64,000 bases of DNA from CAZMGB01 sp964565775 (GCA_964565775.1 CAZMGB010000004.1:1-64000); one strand, 5' to 3'. Shown: positions 1 through 9,189, numbered from the stretch's first letter. Made by a program: numbers and translations. Notes: generated from the sequence alone by a model not told the origin.

Positions 1-2
1 GC

Positions 3-926
3 CCACGGTCCCCCGCTGGCGTACAGCCCTCACCCGCGCCTGCCGACGTTGAGTTCCGGCCCGTCTCGCCGCTGGCGCGTCGTCTCGCCGAAGAGCTGGG
101 TGTCGACCTCTCGCGGGCCGTCGGCAGCGGGCCCGGCGGTCGCATCGTCAAGGAGGACGTCGAGCGGGCTGCCGCCGAGGGGGTGCCGTCTGTGGCGCCG
201 CCGGCGGGAGAGGTCGTCCCCTTCAAAGGCATGAGGCGCACCATCGCCCAGCGCATGCACGAGAGCCTCGAGACGATGGCTCAGCTCACGATCACCACTG
301 AGGTCGACATGACCGAGGCCGTGAAGCTGCGCGACCAACTGGTCGAGGAGTGGCAAACGGAGGCGCTCCGACCCACGTACACCGACCTGGTGCTGAAGGC
401 CGTGGCCCTCTCCCTCACCGAGCACCCGCGCGTCAATGCTACCCTGGAGGACGAAGGAATCCGGCTGCTGTCTGAGGTCAACGTGGGGCTGGCGGTCGCG
501 CTGGACGAGGGACTGATCGTGCCGGTCGTGAAGGGTGCCGACAGGAAATCGCTGAAGGAGATAGCGGCGGAGACGGCCGACCTCTCCGAGAGGGCACGCA
601 CGGACGCTCTCACGGTCGACGAGGTCACGGGCGGCACTTTCACCGTCACCTCGCTGGGTATGTACGGCGTCGACACGTTCACACCTATCGTCAACCCGCC
701 CCAGGCGGCTATCCTGGGTGTCGGCCGCATCCGCGAGGTGCCCGGCTTCCTTGCCAGAGACGAGTCTCGCGCAGGCGGAGAGAGCGAGCAGGTGGTGCGG
801 CGGTCGGTTATGGGCCTCAGCCTCTCGTTCGACCACCGGCTTATCGACGGCGCTCCCGCCGCGCAGTTCCTGGGCCGCGTGCGCGAGCTCCTGGAGCGCC
901 CGGAGCTTCTTCTCGGCCGGGACTAG
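3..926 (+). CDS. 2-oxoacid dehydrogenase E2 (dihydrolipoyl acyltransferase), 5' truncated by window edge
   Basis: This is the acyltransferase core of a pyruvate/branched-chain 2-oxoacid dehydrogenase complex. It moves the acyl group from lipoyl-lysine to CoA. The frame is open to the window start, so the lipoyl domain and the true start lie outside. The first visible part is a peripheral subunit-binding domain (VSPLARRLAEELGVDL ... GPGGRIVKEDVERA, about bases 60-165), followed by a Pro/Ala linker. The catalytic domain ends in the active-site motif FDHRLIDG near the C-terminus. lpd (E3) lies 46 bp downstream on the same strand, as expected for an E1-E2-E3 operon. Which 2-oxoacid is used cannot be told without the E1 genes. 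An internal ATG at 183 would omit the subunit-binding domain, so it is not the real start. Confidence 0.93.
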   Translation, partial: PRSPAGVQPSPAPADVEFRPVSPLARRLAEELGVDLSRAVGSGPGGRIVKEDVERAAAEGVPSVAPPAGEVVPFKGMRRTIAQRMHESLETMAQLTITTEVDMTEAVKLRDQLVEEWQTEALRPTYTDLVLKAVALSLTEHPRVNATLEDEGIRLLSEVNVGLAVALDEGLIVPVVKGADRKSLKEIAAETADLSERARTDALTVDEVTGGTFTVTSLGMYGVDTFTPIVNPPQAAILGVGRIREVPGFLARDESRAGGESEQVVRRSVMGLSLSFDHRLIDGAPAAQFLGRVRELLERPELLLGRD

Positions 927-972
927 TCTTCGCGCTCGGCGCGACCTGAGAGCGTGACAGAGGACAAACGCC

Positions 973-2367
973 TTGCCTGACTTCGACTTGGTCGTTATCG
1001 GCAGCGGGCCGGCCGGCTACGCGGCGGCCCTTCGCGGCGCCGAGCTCGGCGGCCGCGTCGCTGTCATAGAGTCGGAGGTGGTCGGCGGTAACTGCCTCCG
1101 CTACAACTGTATCCCAGGCAACATCCTCCTCGACACCGCCCGCGCCACCCTCGACCTTCAGGAGCTGGCGCTTATGGGTGTCGTGCCGGCCTTGTCGGCG
1201 AGCTTCACGCGCGCGATCGCCCGGCAGGACCGCATCGTCTCGGCCACGGCGGAAGGGATGGCGAACCTGCTCCAGTTCCGTGGGGTCCAGGTCGTCCGCG
1301 GTCGGGGCCGTCTCGCCTCGCCTGCCGCCGTCACCGTAGAGCTGAGCGAGGGCGGCGAGAAGTCGCTGTCGGCGGGGGCCATCGTTATCGCCACCGGCGC
1401 CCGCCCCCAGCCGCCGGCGCTGCCCGGCCTCGAAGGGGACGGCGTGCTCACGAGCGACCAGGCCCTCGCTCTGCCCGAGCCGCCCGGCTCCCTGCTCGTC
1501 CTCGGCGGTGGGGCCATCGACCTTGCATTCGCACTGGAGTATGCTTTCCTTTTCGCCGTCTTTGGCAGCTCGGTGACGGTGGTGGAGTCCGGCCCCCACG
1601 TTCTGCCCGAGGAGGACCCCGACCTGTGCGCCTACCTTGTGCAGGCGCTTCAGGCTGCCGGCGTCCGCGTCCTCGCCGCCTCTAAGGTGGTGGGCATCGA
1701 CACGGCGGGCGGCCTTCGCCGGGCGTCCGTCGAGACTCCGACGGGGCCGGTGACGGTGGATGCCGAGCTGGTCGTCGCCCCCGACTGCCGCGCGCCCTTC
1801 GTCGAGGGCCTCGGAGCCGAGGCCGCCGGCCTGCCGGTGGCTGGCGGCGCCCTCACTGTCGACGAGCACTGCCGCACCGCCGTCCCCACGATTTTCGCGG
1901 TCGGCGATGTGACGGGTGGTGTCATGTTGTCTCATGCCGGGGCGCACCAGGGCAGGGTCGCCGCCGAAAACGCCCTCGGTCAATCGAGTCGCGTCGACCT
2001 GCGGGTCGTGCCCCGCTGCATCCATACTCAGCCGGAGCTGGCCTCCGTGGGCCTTACGGAGGAGGCGGCACGGGCTGAGGGGCATTCCGTCGTCGTCGGC
2101 CTCTGCGACCTCGCGACGAACGCGCGCGCTGTGGCCCTCGGTCGCAGCGAGGGCGTGGTCAAGATCGTGGCCGGCGCCCGCCACGGCGAGATCCTGGGCG
2201 TGCACATCCTTGGGCCGCAGGCCAGCGAGGTGATCGGCCAGGCGGTGCTCGCCATGCGTCTGGAGGCCACCCTCGACGACCTGGCTGCTGCCATGCACTG
2301 GCATCCGTCGCTCGCTGAGGCGCTCACGGACGCTGCCCGTCAGGCCCTCGCCGCCGGCGGCCGCTGA
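973..2367 (+). CDS. lpd: Dihydrolipoyl dehydrogenase (E3)
   Basis: FAD enzyme of 464 residues that reoxidises dihydrolipoamide with NAD+. Visible features are the N-terminal FAD loop GSGPAGYAA (residues 10-18), the redox-active pair C41 and C46 in GGNCLRYNCIPGN, a second FAD motif IFAVGDVTGG, and the C-terminal catalytic HWHPSLAEAL. The redox site reads CIPGN where most E3 proteins have CIPSK. The NAD-binding glycine loop is odd: GGGAIDLAFALEYAF is about four residues longer than the usual GGGxIGLEFA and lacks its third glycine. The start codon is TTG at 973, with an AGAGGA-like RBS upstream. The gene follows E2 directly, so it probably serves that complex. Lpd identity is firm; normal NAD+ use is less certain because of the loop. 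Confidence 0.92.
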   Translation: MPDFDLVVIGSGPAGYAAALRGAELGGRVAVIESEVVGGNCLRYNCIPGNILLDTARATLDLQELALMGVVPALSASFTRAIARQDRIVSATAEGMANLLQFRGVQVVRGRGRLASPAAVTVELSEGGEKSLSAGAIVIATGARPQPPALPGLEGDGVLTSDQALALPEPPGSLLVLGGGAIDLAFALEYAFLFAVFGSSVTVVESGPHVLPEEDPDLCAYLVQALQAAGVRVLAASKVVGIDTAGGLRRASVETPTGPVTVDAELVVAPDCRAPFVEGLGAEAAGLPVAGGALTVDEHCRTAVPTIFAVGDVTGGVMLSHAGAHQGRVAAENALGQSSRVDLRVVPRCIHTQPELASVGLTEEAARAEGHSVVVGLCDLATNARAVALGRSEGVVKIVAGARHGEILGVHILGPQASEVIGQAVLAMRLEATLDDLAAAMHWHPSLAEALTDAARQALAAGGR

Positions 2368-2437
2368 TGGGCGAAGTACGTGGCATCGCTCCGATGGCGG
2401 CGGTCCGCTGCCCCGCTTGCTCCATTCGAGGACTGTG

Positions 2438-4081
2438 ATGGCAAAGAGTAGCGTCCGCGTGGCCTGCGTTCAGGTCCGCGCCTTCGACCTGAATGAGGCG
2501 GCCGAGGGGCTGCGCCATACCCTCAACATGATCGACCGGGCGGCCGCCGACAAGCCCGACCTCCTTGTCCTGCCGGAGGCCACCTACCCCGCCTACTTCC
2601 TGCGCTCGCCCGAGGAGCATCGCCGCTCCGGGTCTCTCTCATCAGAGGAGATACTGCGCACCTTCGGGGGGAAGGCGGCCGAGCACGGCGTCCACCTGGT
2701 GGTCGGCCTCGCCCTGGAGGGCGCCGATGGCCGGCTGGGCAACGCCGCCGCTCTTTTCGGGCCCGACGGCTCCCTCATCGGCCGCTACGACAAGAGCTTC
2801 CTCTGGCAGTTCGACCGTCGCTGGTTCGAGGGCGGCCGTCGCTATCCCGTCTTCGACACGGCCGTCGGGCGCCTGGGACTTCTGGTCTGCGCCGATGGTC
2901 GTCTCCCGGAGATCGCCCGCTGCCTGGCACTGGCGGGCGCCCAGATCATAGTCGATGTCACGGCCTGGGTGAGCTGGGGGCGCCAGTCCGATGAGCTCAC
3001 CAACCCCCAGCGGGAGTACATGATGTCGGTGCGTGCTCTCGAGAACGGCGTTTGGGTGGTGGCCGCCGACAAGGTGGGCGTGGAGGCCGGGAGCATCGCC
3101 TACTGCGGCCGGTCTTGCGTCATCGACCCTGAGGGCCGGGTCCGCGCCAGCGCCTCCGCCGACCGCGAAGAGGTGCTCACGTACGAGATTCCGCTGGAGT
3201 CGCGGACCGGGGTCCCTGTGCAGCGACGCCCTCATCTTTACGGCGACCTCGTCCGGCCGACCGCTGACCTGCCCGTGGTCGCCATGCTGGAGGAGCCTCT
3301 GGCGCCCCAGGCGCTGAGCCGCCGCATTGCGACGGTGGCGATGCCGCAGACGCGCTCGGCGGCGGAGTTCGTAACGCGCGTCGAGAGGCACACGCGGACG
3401 CTGCGCCGCCAGGACGCAGACGTCATCGTGTTCCCGGAGGCGGCACCCGCGGACGTGGGCCCTGAGTCGGCCGAGGAGGTGCTGGCCGCCGCGCGCTCTC
3501 TCTCCCGGGAAGAGGGAGGCTTGATCGCGCTCACGCTGCTTGAGCGCCGTGGCGACGCCCCATCGAGCAAGGGTTACGTTATGGCTGGAGGTGAGGTGGT
3601 GCTGGCCCATCGCCAGACACACCTGCTGCCTTCGCAGGCCGCTGCCGGCCTTGCGCCCGGCGACGAGCCCTGCCCGGTGCTGGAGACGGCGGCCGGCCGT
3701 GTGGGTCTGCTCGTGGGCGCCGAAGGCCTCGTGCCCGAGGTGGCCCGCTCCCTCATGCTCCGCGGCGCCGAGCTTCTGCTCTGGCCCGCCTCCTCGCTGG
3801 GCGTCCCCCTCCTGCCTCTTGCCCGCTGCCGCGCCGACGAGAACCGACTGTACGTGGCCGTGGCAACGCCTTGCGACGCCGAGGGCGCCCTCATCCTCAG
3901 CCCGGCCGGTCAGGTGGTCGCTGCGACGCTGCTGGGAGAGGAGATGTCGATGGCGGCCCAGGTCAACCTCATGCTCTCGCGCTGGAAGGACATGGCCACG
4001 GACACCAACGTCGTCCTCGGCCGCCTGCCGGAGACCTACGGCCTGCTCGTAAGTGAGAACGCCTCAGGGGAGAAGCCCTAG
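2438..4081 (+). CDS. Tandem carbon-nitrogen hydrolase (nitrilase superfamily), second domain catalytically degenerate
   Basis: 547-residue protein built of two nitrilase-fold domains. The N-terminal copy (about 1-260) has the complete Glu-Lys-Cys triad: E47 in LPEATYP, K119 in YDKSFL and C151 in LLVCADGRLPE. It should hydrolyse an amide or nitrile of unknown identity. The C-terminal copy (about 295-545) keeps E334 (VFPEAA), but Gln393 stands where the Lys belongs (HRQTHLLP) and Gly427 replaces the Cys (LLVGAEGLVPE). It is therefore probably structural or regulatory. ATG 2438 is chosen over the TTG at 2417 because GAGGA lies a few bases upstream of it. The stop codon overlaps the stop of the convergent histidine kinase gene within one CTAG tetranucleotide. 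Confidence 0.88.
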   Translation: MAKSSVRVACVQVRAFDLNEAAEGLRHTLNMIDRAAADKPDLLVLPEATYPAYFLRSPEEHRRSGSLSSEEILRTFGGKAAEHGVHLVVGLALEGADGRLGNAAALFGPDGSLIGRYDKSFLWQFDRRWFEGGRRYPVFDTAVGRLGLLVCADGRLPEIARCLALAGAQIIVDVTAWVSWGRQSDELTNPQREYMMSVRALENGVWVVAADKVGVEAGSIAYCGRSCVIDPEGRVRASASADREEVLTYEIPLESRTGVPVQRRPHLYGDLVRPTADLPVVAMLEEPLAPQALSRRIATVAMPQTRSAAEFVTRVERHTRTLRRQDADVIVFPEAAPADVGPESAEEVLAAARSLSREEGGLIALTLLERRGDAPSSKGYVMAGGEVVLAHRQTHLLPSQAAAGLAPGDEPCPVLETAAGRVGLLVGAEGLVPEVARSLMLRGAELLLWPASSLGVPLLPLARCRADENRLYVAVATPCDAEGALILSPAGQVVAATLLGEEMSMAAQVNLMLSRWKDMATDTNVVLGRLPETYGLLVSENASGEKP

Positions 4082-6600
4082 CGCAGGACGCGCTCCACCG
4101 CCTCCCGCAGCTCCCGCATCTTGAACGGCTTTACCAGGACGGGATTGCTGACCCTCTGAATGAACTGGCGGGTCTCGACGGCGACGGTATCGCCTGTGAT
4201 GAACACCATCGCTCTGGCGAGGTCGCGGTTCATCTCGCGCACGCGCCGGTAGAGCTCGCGGCCGTCTATTCCCGGCATCCGGATGTCGGTGATGATGAGG
4301 TCGTAGTCGCGCTTTGAGACGTAGTCCAGCGCCTCGTCGCCCCGGCTCGCCACGTCCACCTGGTGGCCGTCCTGGGTCAGGATCTCCTCCACCAGATCCA
4401 GGATGCTCTTCTCGTCATCCACCACCAGGATCCTCTTGGGTTCGCCGGCGACGTGAGGCGTCGCGAGCTCGTCCTCCTTTTCGTCTGGAGCTACGTCACT
4501 CTCGACGACGGGCAGCTCGACTGTGAAGGTGGCGCCGTGGCCGGGCCGGCTGTCAACGTCGATGCGGCCGTTGTGCTCCTCGATGATGCCGTAGGCTATC
4601 GTCAGTCCCAGCCCCGTCCCCTCGCTCGCCTGCTTCGTGGTGAAGAAGGGGTCGAAGATGCGGCGCACGGTCTCCTTGGCCATTCCCGGCCCGTCGTCCC
4701 GGAAGGAGAGGCGGACGTGGCCGCGGCCGGTCGACGAGCGAACGGTCAGCTTCCCCTCGCCGCGGCCGCTGCGTATCGCCTGCTCGGCGTTCGTAATGAT
4801 GTTCAAGAAGACCTGCTGCATCTGGTCGGGGTCGGCCATCGTCGCCGGCAGCTTCGGGTCGAGCGCCAGCTCCAGCTCGATGTTCCTGACGCTCAGGTCG
4901 TAGCTGCGTAGCTCCAGGACCCGCTCGACCAGCGTGTTGAGGTTCACCATCTCCTTGTGCGCCCTCCGCCGGCGCGCGAACGAGAGGAGATTCTGGACGA
5001 TCTTCGAAGCCCGCTCCGCCTCTGCGTAGATCGTCTCCACTTCGTGGTGCGCCTGCTCGCCGAGGTCGCGCGTGAGCAGCATTTGGGCGAAGCCCATCAC
5101 ACCGGTGAGGGGGTTGTTGAGCTCGTGCGCAACGCCTGAGACCAGTTGCCCGACGCTCGCCATCTTCTCCGACTGGAGAAGCCGCTCGTGCATGAGGCGC
5201 TCCTCGGTGGCGTCGCGGATCACCACGACGGCGCCTCTCCCGCTGGGTGCCAGGGGTGTGACCCGGGCAACCAGATAGCGCCTTCCGTCTCTGTCCAGGG
5301 CGAATTCCTTCTCCGTCTTGGACGTCTCGGACCCCGCGACCTCTCGCACCATCGCCGCCAGGGGCGTCTCGTCGAGGGCTGCTTCTTCTTCGGGAGCGCG
5401 GCCGGCCAGCTCCGCCAGGTAGCGCCCCGCCGCAGCATTGGCAATGACCGAGTGCATGTCCGGCGCCATCAGGATCACGCCTTCCTCCAGGCTGCTGATC
5501 AATGACTCCAGCGCCGCCTTCTCGATGGCGGCCGTGCGCTCCAGGCGCTCCAGCGCCGCCGACGCCTGACTGGCGCTCGTGTAGAAGGCGCGGGCCTTCT
5601 CCGAGGAGAAGGCGTTCTCACCGTTGGCGCTCACCCGGATCAGTCCCGTAATGCGGCCGCGGGCGATGAGGGGCGCGTCGAGGGAGCTTCCGGCCGTCCC
5701 TGTCCAGCCTTCGCCTGAGGCCCCTTCGCCCTCCAGCGGCTCGAGCTGGGGGGGTGAGCGCAGGCATTGTCGGTGCGCCTCCCCGGTGAAGCGCACGAAC
5801 TCCTCGGCCATCTCCGCCGCCAGCTTCTCCGCCGCCTGCTCTGCCGGGGGACGGACCGAGAAGAGTACAAGGGTCTCGCGGCCCTCCTCGCACCACAGGC
5901 TCGATGCCAGGTCGAACCTGAGGCTCGGAAGGAGCGACTGGAAGAGGGCATGCAGCACCTCCTTGGCGCTGGTGCCCCAGGCCATTCGCCCCCCGGCGCT
6001 GTCGAGCACGGCCTCAGCAACCGAAGCCGGTGGCTCTCTTTCTGAGGGGCGGGCCTCGATCTCACGCAGGCGGCTCTTGAGCTCGAGGCTCGTCAGGAGG
6101 TGGCCGACCTGCTGGGCGAAGGACTGCACGGCGGCAGCGTCGTCCTCGGCCAATCCGGGGGCGGCCAGGCAGACGGAACAGAGGTTGCCCTCCCCGACAT
6201 CGGCGGTAGCGCAGACGACGCCCATGCCCTCGGAGGCTCCCAGCCAGAGGGAGTCGCTTTCCCGCGCCTCCAAGAAGGCTGGAGCAGGGTCGCTGAAGAA
6301 GGCAGGTCTTTCCTTGGCCAGCGCCTCCTCCAGGGCGGGGAGGCTCAGCGGGCGCTCCCAGGCGCTCTCCCGAAGAGGAAGGGTCGTTTTCACCAGCCGC
6401 AGGCCCGGCTCCGGCCCCTCGCGCCGGAAGATCGCGATCCCGATTCCCAGGTCGACGAGCGTCTGCCCCAGGGCGTTGTAGACGGCATCGAGGTCACCCG
6501 CGGCCTGCGCGCCACGAATGACCGCATTGAGCGCTGGCAGAAGGTCACGCCGCCTGAGCGAGCCCACGGATTGCCAGCCGTCGCTGCCTTCTCTCAACAC
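4078..6600 (-). CDS. Hybrid sensor histidine kinase with GAF-like, PAS, HisKA, HATPase and receiver domains
   Basis: 840-residue, apparently soluble two-component sensor; no membrane helix is seen. The order is two GAF-like regions (about 30-170 and 200-355), a PAS-like region (365-475), HisKA with the H-box SGVAHELNNPLTG (phospho-acceptor H492), and an HATPase_c domain with N-box NIITNAEQAI, FDPFFTTK and GTGLGLTIAYGI. It ends in a C-terminal receiver (about 722-840) with phospho-acceptor D772 in IITDIRMPG and a conserved VKPF lysine motif. The start is GTG 6600, preceded by a GAGGG sequence on the coding strand. No partner regulator is adjacent; the NarL-type regulator ending at 9911 is the closest candidate. 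The signal is unknown. Confidence 0.92.
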   Translation of the reverse strand: MLREGSDGWQSVGSLRRRDLLPALNAVIRGAQAAGDLDAVYNALGQTLVDLGIGIAIFRREGPEPGLRLVKTTLPLRESAWERPLSLPALEEALAKERPAFFSDPAPAFLEARESDSLWLGASEGMGVVCATADVGEGNLCSVCLAAPGLAEDDAAAVQSFAQQVGHLLTSLELKSRLREIEARPSEREPPASVAEAVLDSAGGRMAWGTSAKEVLHALFQSLLPSLRFDLASSLWCEEGRETLVLFSVRPPAEQAAEKLAAEMAEEFVRFTGEAHRQCLRSPPQLEPLEGEGASGEGWTGTAGSSLDAPLIARGRITGLIRVSANGENAFSSEKARAFYTSASQASAALERLERTAAIEKAALESLISSLEEGVILMAPDMHSVIANAAAGRYLAELAGRAPEEEAALDETPLAAMVREVAGSETSKTEKEFALDRDGRRYLVARVTPLAPSGRGAVVVIRDATEERLMHERLLQSEKMASVGQLVSGVAHELNNPLTGVMGFAQMLLTRDLGEQAHHEVETIYAEAERASKIVQNLLSFARRRRAHKEMVNLNTLVERVLELRSYDLSVRNIELELALDPKLPATMADPDQMQQVFLNIITNAEQAIRSGRGEGKLTVRSSTGRGHVRLSFRDDGPGMAKETVRRIFDPFFTTKQASEGTGLGLTIAYGIIEEHNGRIDVDSRPGHGATFTVELPVVESDVAPDEKEDELATPHVAGEPKRILVVDDEKSILDLVEEILTQDGHQVDVASRGDEALDYVSKRDYDLIITDIRMPGIDGRELYRRVREMNRDLARAMVFITGDTVAVETRQFIQRVSNPVLVKPFKMRELREAVERVLR

Positions 6601-7223
6601 GCGCCCTCATCCCCCTCGGGTCGATGCGAGCGAGGCCGCCAGGAAACAGCAAGCCGAGGAGCCCACCCTTGTCGCGGGATGGCATGCCTCGGCTGCAACA
6701 GTCCGCGGGACCGCTCGCTTCGGAGTCGCCACTAACCCCCTGGTAGCTGGGCTGCGCTTCTCAGGCAAGGGCTCCATCCACTGGGCTGGCGCTCAGATGC
6801 CTCGCCAGCCTTGCCAGCAGTGCCCCCGCCAGCACCGCCCGCAAACACGAAAGCCTCGGGTCTGCGGCTCCGCTCCTAGAAACGAAGACCAGGAGAGGAG
6901 AGTTACCCACGCGTCTCTGTAATTATGGCGGACTCACCTTTTCTGTCAATGCTGCGATCCCGTGGCGACGGGCGCCGCCGAATACGATTCCGTGACACCG
7001 GCAGGAATTAGGGGGTTTTCCCCGCCGAGATAAGGGTCGGTGCTGCGGGGACTAGATGACTCCTAACCGGGGAGATGGGGGCGGGCCTCGGCCCTATTCT
7101 CCGAAGGCCCGCCGTCATTAGGGGTTCTCCTACTTGGGTCAAGGAGGTCTGGTGGTCGATACTCGATCCAACAGTTCACGTTCTGTGGCGGGTGATCACC
7201 GGGACTCTGGGCGGGAGGTTGGA
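6601..7223. other. Long non-coding region between divergent kinase and sigma-factor genes
   Basis: About 620 bp without a convincing gene. It must hold the promoters for the leftward kinase and the rightward sigma factor. Visible structures are an imperfect hairpin with arms 6868-6877 and 6891-6900, a GC-rich hairpin near 7082-7112 (GGCGGGCCT/AGGCCCGCC) without a T-tract, and a direct repeat ATTAGGGG(G)TT at 7007 and 7117. An alternative in-frame GTG start for the sigma gene at 7152 follows a strong AAGGAGGT. Confidence 0.4.
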
Positions 7224-8006
7224 ATGCCTTCTTCCGGAGCCGGGGACACCGTGACGCGCGTCGGCTGCGCCGCTGAGGATAAGGAGGACCACCTCAGCGA
7301 GGTTATCCGCAGCTACATGCCCCTCGTTCGCCACGCGGTGAGTCGCGTGGGAGCAGACAGCCTGCACTCCAGCATCCTCCAGTACGAGGACATGCTGAGT
7401 TGTGGCGTACAGGGCCTCATCGAGGCGTTCCACTCCTTCGATCCCAGAAGGGGAGCCAAGTTCTCGACCTATGCCCTTCCCCGTATCCGCGGCGCCATCC
7501 TCGACGCGCTGCGGGCTGCCCATCCTCTGCCCCGCTCAGTGCAGAAGTTCTCGTCAGACATCGAGAAGGCTACTGCCCAGCTTCACGCCCGCCTCGGGCG
7601 CTCGCCCAGCCGGGACGAGATCGCTGCGGAGCTTGGCATGGGTCTACAGGAGTTCCTGCTCTGGCTGAAGAGCAGCAGCATCAGGATCCTCTCGCTGGAG
7701 AACCTGGCCGATACGGCGGTGGACGGCAACAGCGAGAAGCTGTGGGAGATGGCCGACGATGACCCGACCATAGACCCCGACAGCGTAGCTCAGAAGGAGA
7801 TGGTCAGGACCAAGCTCGAAGAAGCGGTGGACGCCTTGCCTGACCGGGAGCGGATCATCGTTCGTCTCTACTACCTGAAGTCCAAGTCGCTGAAGAGCAT
7901 CGGCAAGAGCCTCGGCATCTCGGAATCGCGCGCGTCCCAGCTCCGCCATCGAGCCATACGCCGGCTGCGCACGGCTCTCACCAGCGAGCTGCGGGACGCG
8001 GCCTAG
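7224..8006 (+). CDS. FliA/WhiG-type alternative RNA polymerase sigma factor
   Basis: Sigma-70 family group 3 factor of about 260 residues. Region 2 is seen in YMPLVRHAVSRVG and in EDMLSCGVQGLIEAFHSFDP followed by KFSTYALPRIRGAILDALR, which is typical of FliA/WhiG/SigB-like factors. Region 3 is LGRSPSRDEIAAELGM. Region 4 is LPDRERIIVRLYYLKSKSLKSIGKSLGISESRASQLRHRAI, shown here as continuous homology and not as one short motif. ATG 7224 has GGGAGGT five bases upstream. GTG 7152, behind AAGGAGGT, is an in-frame alternative that adds 24 residues. No flagellar gene or anti-sigma factor lies in the window, so its regulon is unknown. The downstream Gfo/Idh-like gene starts 13 bp after its stop. Confidence 0.88.
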   Translation: MPSSGAGDTVTRVGCAAEDKEDHLSEVIRSYMPLVRHAVSRVGADSLHSSILQYEDMLSCGVQGLIEAFHSFDPRRGAKFSTYALPRIRGAILDALRAAHPLPRSVQKFSSDIEKATAQLHARLGRSPSRDEIAAELGMGLQEFLLWLKSSSIRILSLENLADTAVDGNSEKLWEMADDDPTIDPDSVAQKEMVRTKLEEAVDALPDRERIIVRLYYLKSKSLKSIGKSLGISESRASQLRHRAIRRLRTALTSELRDAA

Positions 8007-8019
8007 CGGCAGGGAAGAC

Positions 8020-9189
8020 GTGAGAGTCGAGAAGCAGAGCAGACGGCACCAGGCAGAGGCCGATCCGCCTCCGGTGGAGGCGCCGGTCGGTCTCGGCTTC
8101 ATAGGGGATGGGCCGCTGGCGAGCGCCTACGTCTCGGCCCTTTGCCAGCTTCGCGATGCTCACCTGGTCGCCACCTGCGGTGACGTCGGCGGACCCGCCG
8201 GCAGCGGCTCCACGGCGTGCGAGAGGCCCGAAGCTCTTCTGGAGATGCCGTCTGTCACGGCGGTGGTGGTCGCCGGCGGGACGGACAGCTTCTCGCTGGC
8301 AAGTAGAGCGCTGCTGGCGGCAAAGCACGTGCTGGTGTGCGGCCCGGACGTCACCAGCCCTCGACAGGTACGGATGCTGCAGCTCCTCGCCGAGAGCCGC
8401 TCGCGGCTGCTTGTGTTCGTCGAGCCGCCCCTCCTCACCCCATCCGTCGCCTTCCTGCGGAAGATGCTGGCTGAAGGGGACGGGCTCTGGCTCCCCCGGT
8501 ATCTTCGCTCTCTCAATGTCCGCGCGGCGACGCGCTGCGAGTACGCCGGCGTCGCCTCCCTCGCCGTGGAGGACCTGGCCCTCTGTCTCTATCTTCTGAA
8601 CCGGCCCGTACTCTCGGTAAGCGCTGTGGGTTCGTGCTCGCCAGGCGTCGCTGCCGCGTTCCTCAACGTCACGTTCGCCGGGGGAGTGGTGGCGGGGCTG
8701 CAGATAAGCCTGGCGGAGGCCGACGAGGAGCGTCACCTGGTCGTTGCTCTGGCCGACAAGACGCTGCTGCTGGACGAATCGGATCCCAGGGCGCCACTGA
8801 AGGTTGTCTCCAACCGGCCCGACCACTGCGGCGAGGACTCCTACCCGACCCACGGCGTGCGCGACCGGGCCTACGCTGAGAGGGGTGCTCTCTCCAGCAA
8901 GGTGCGAGCGGCCGAGCCGATCCTGGAGCAGTGCCGCCGGTTTGTCGAGGCTGTGTCGCTGGAGGACCTATCGCGGGGCAACGCCGGCTTCTGGGCGCGG
9001 GTGGCTCGCCTCTGGGAGGCAGCCGAGAGTTCGATGACCGAGAGCGGCGTGCCCATCGCCGTGGAGTCCCGGACCCCTAGAAACGATGAAGCGAGACGCC
9101 CAGCGCCTCGCCTGTGGCTCGTTCGTAGCGGCGGTGTCCGGCGGGAAGCCACACTCCCAAAGCGTTCCCTGACCCTGGTAGGCAGCTAA
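8020..9189 (+). CDS. Gfo/Idh/MocA-like oxidoreductase family protein
   Basis: 389-residue protein with an N-terminal Rossmann-like region: VGLGFIGDGPLASAYVSAL, then a strand reading TAVVVAGG in the expected place for the second half. This resembles NAD(P)-dependent sugar dehydrogenases of the Gfo/Idh/MocA family. The family EKP motif is not clear; VFVEPPLLTPSVAFL occupies that position. Activity is therefore uncertain and the protein may be a divergent or non-catalytic member. Start GTG 8020 follows AGGGAAGA, 13 bp after the sigma factor gene, which suggests co-transcription. A role in sugar or surface-glycan metabolism under that sigma factor is only a guess. Confidence 0.65.
   Translation: MRVEKQSRRHQAEADPPPVEAPVGLGFIGDGPLASAYVSALCQLRDAHLVATCGDVGGPAGSGSTACERPEALLEMPSVTAVVVAGGTDSFSLASRALLAAKHVLVCGPDVTSPRQVRMLQLLAESRSRLLVFVEPPLLTPSVAFLRKMLAEGDGLWLPRYLRSLNVRAATRCEYAGVASLAVEDLALCLYLLNRPVLSVSAVGSCSPGVAAAFLNVTFAGGVVAGLQISLAEADEERHLVVALADKTLLLDESDPRAPLKVVSNRPDHCGEDSYPTHGVRDRAYAERGALSSKVRAAEPILEQCRRFVEAVSLEDLSRGNAGFWARVARLWEAAESSMTESGVPIAVESRTPRNDEARRPAPRLWLVRSGGVRREATLPKRSLTLVGS

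Noticed and set aside
841..2304. Open frame of nearly 490 codons antisense to lpd
   Set aside because: Sense strand has complete FAD, redox and catalytic motifs; the antisense product is compositionally skewed.
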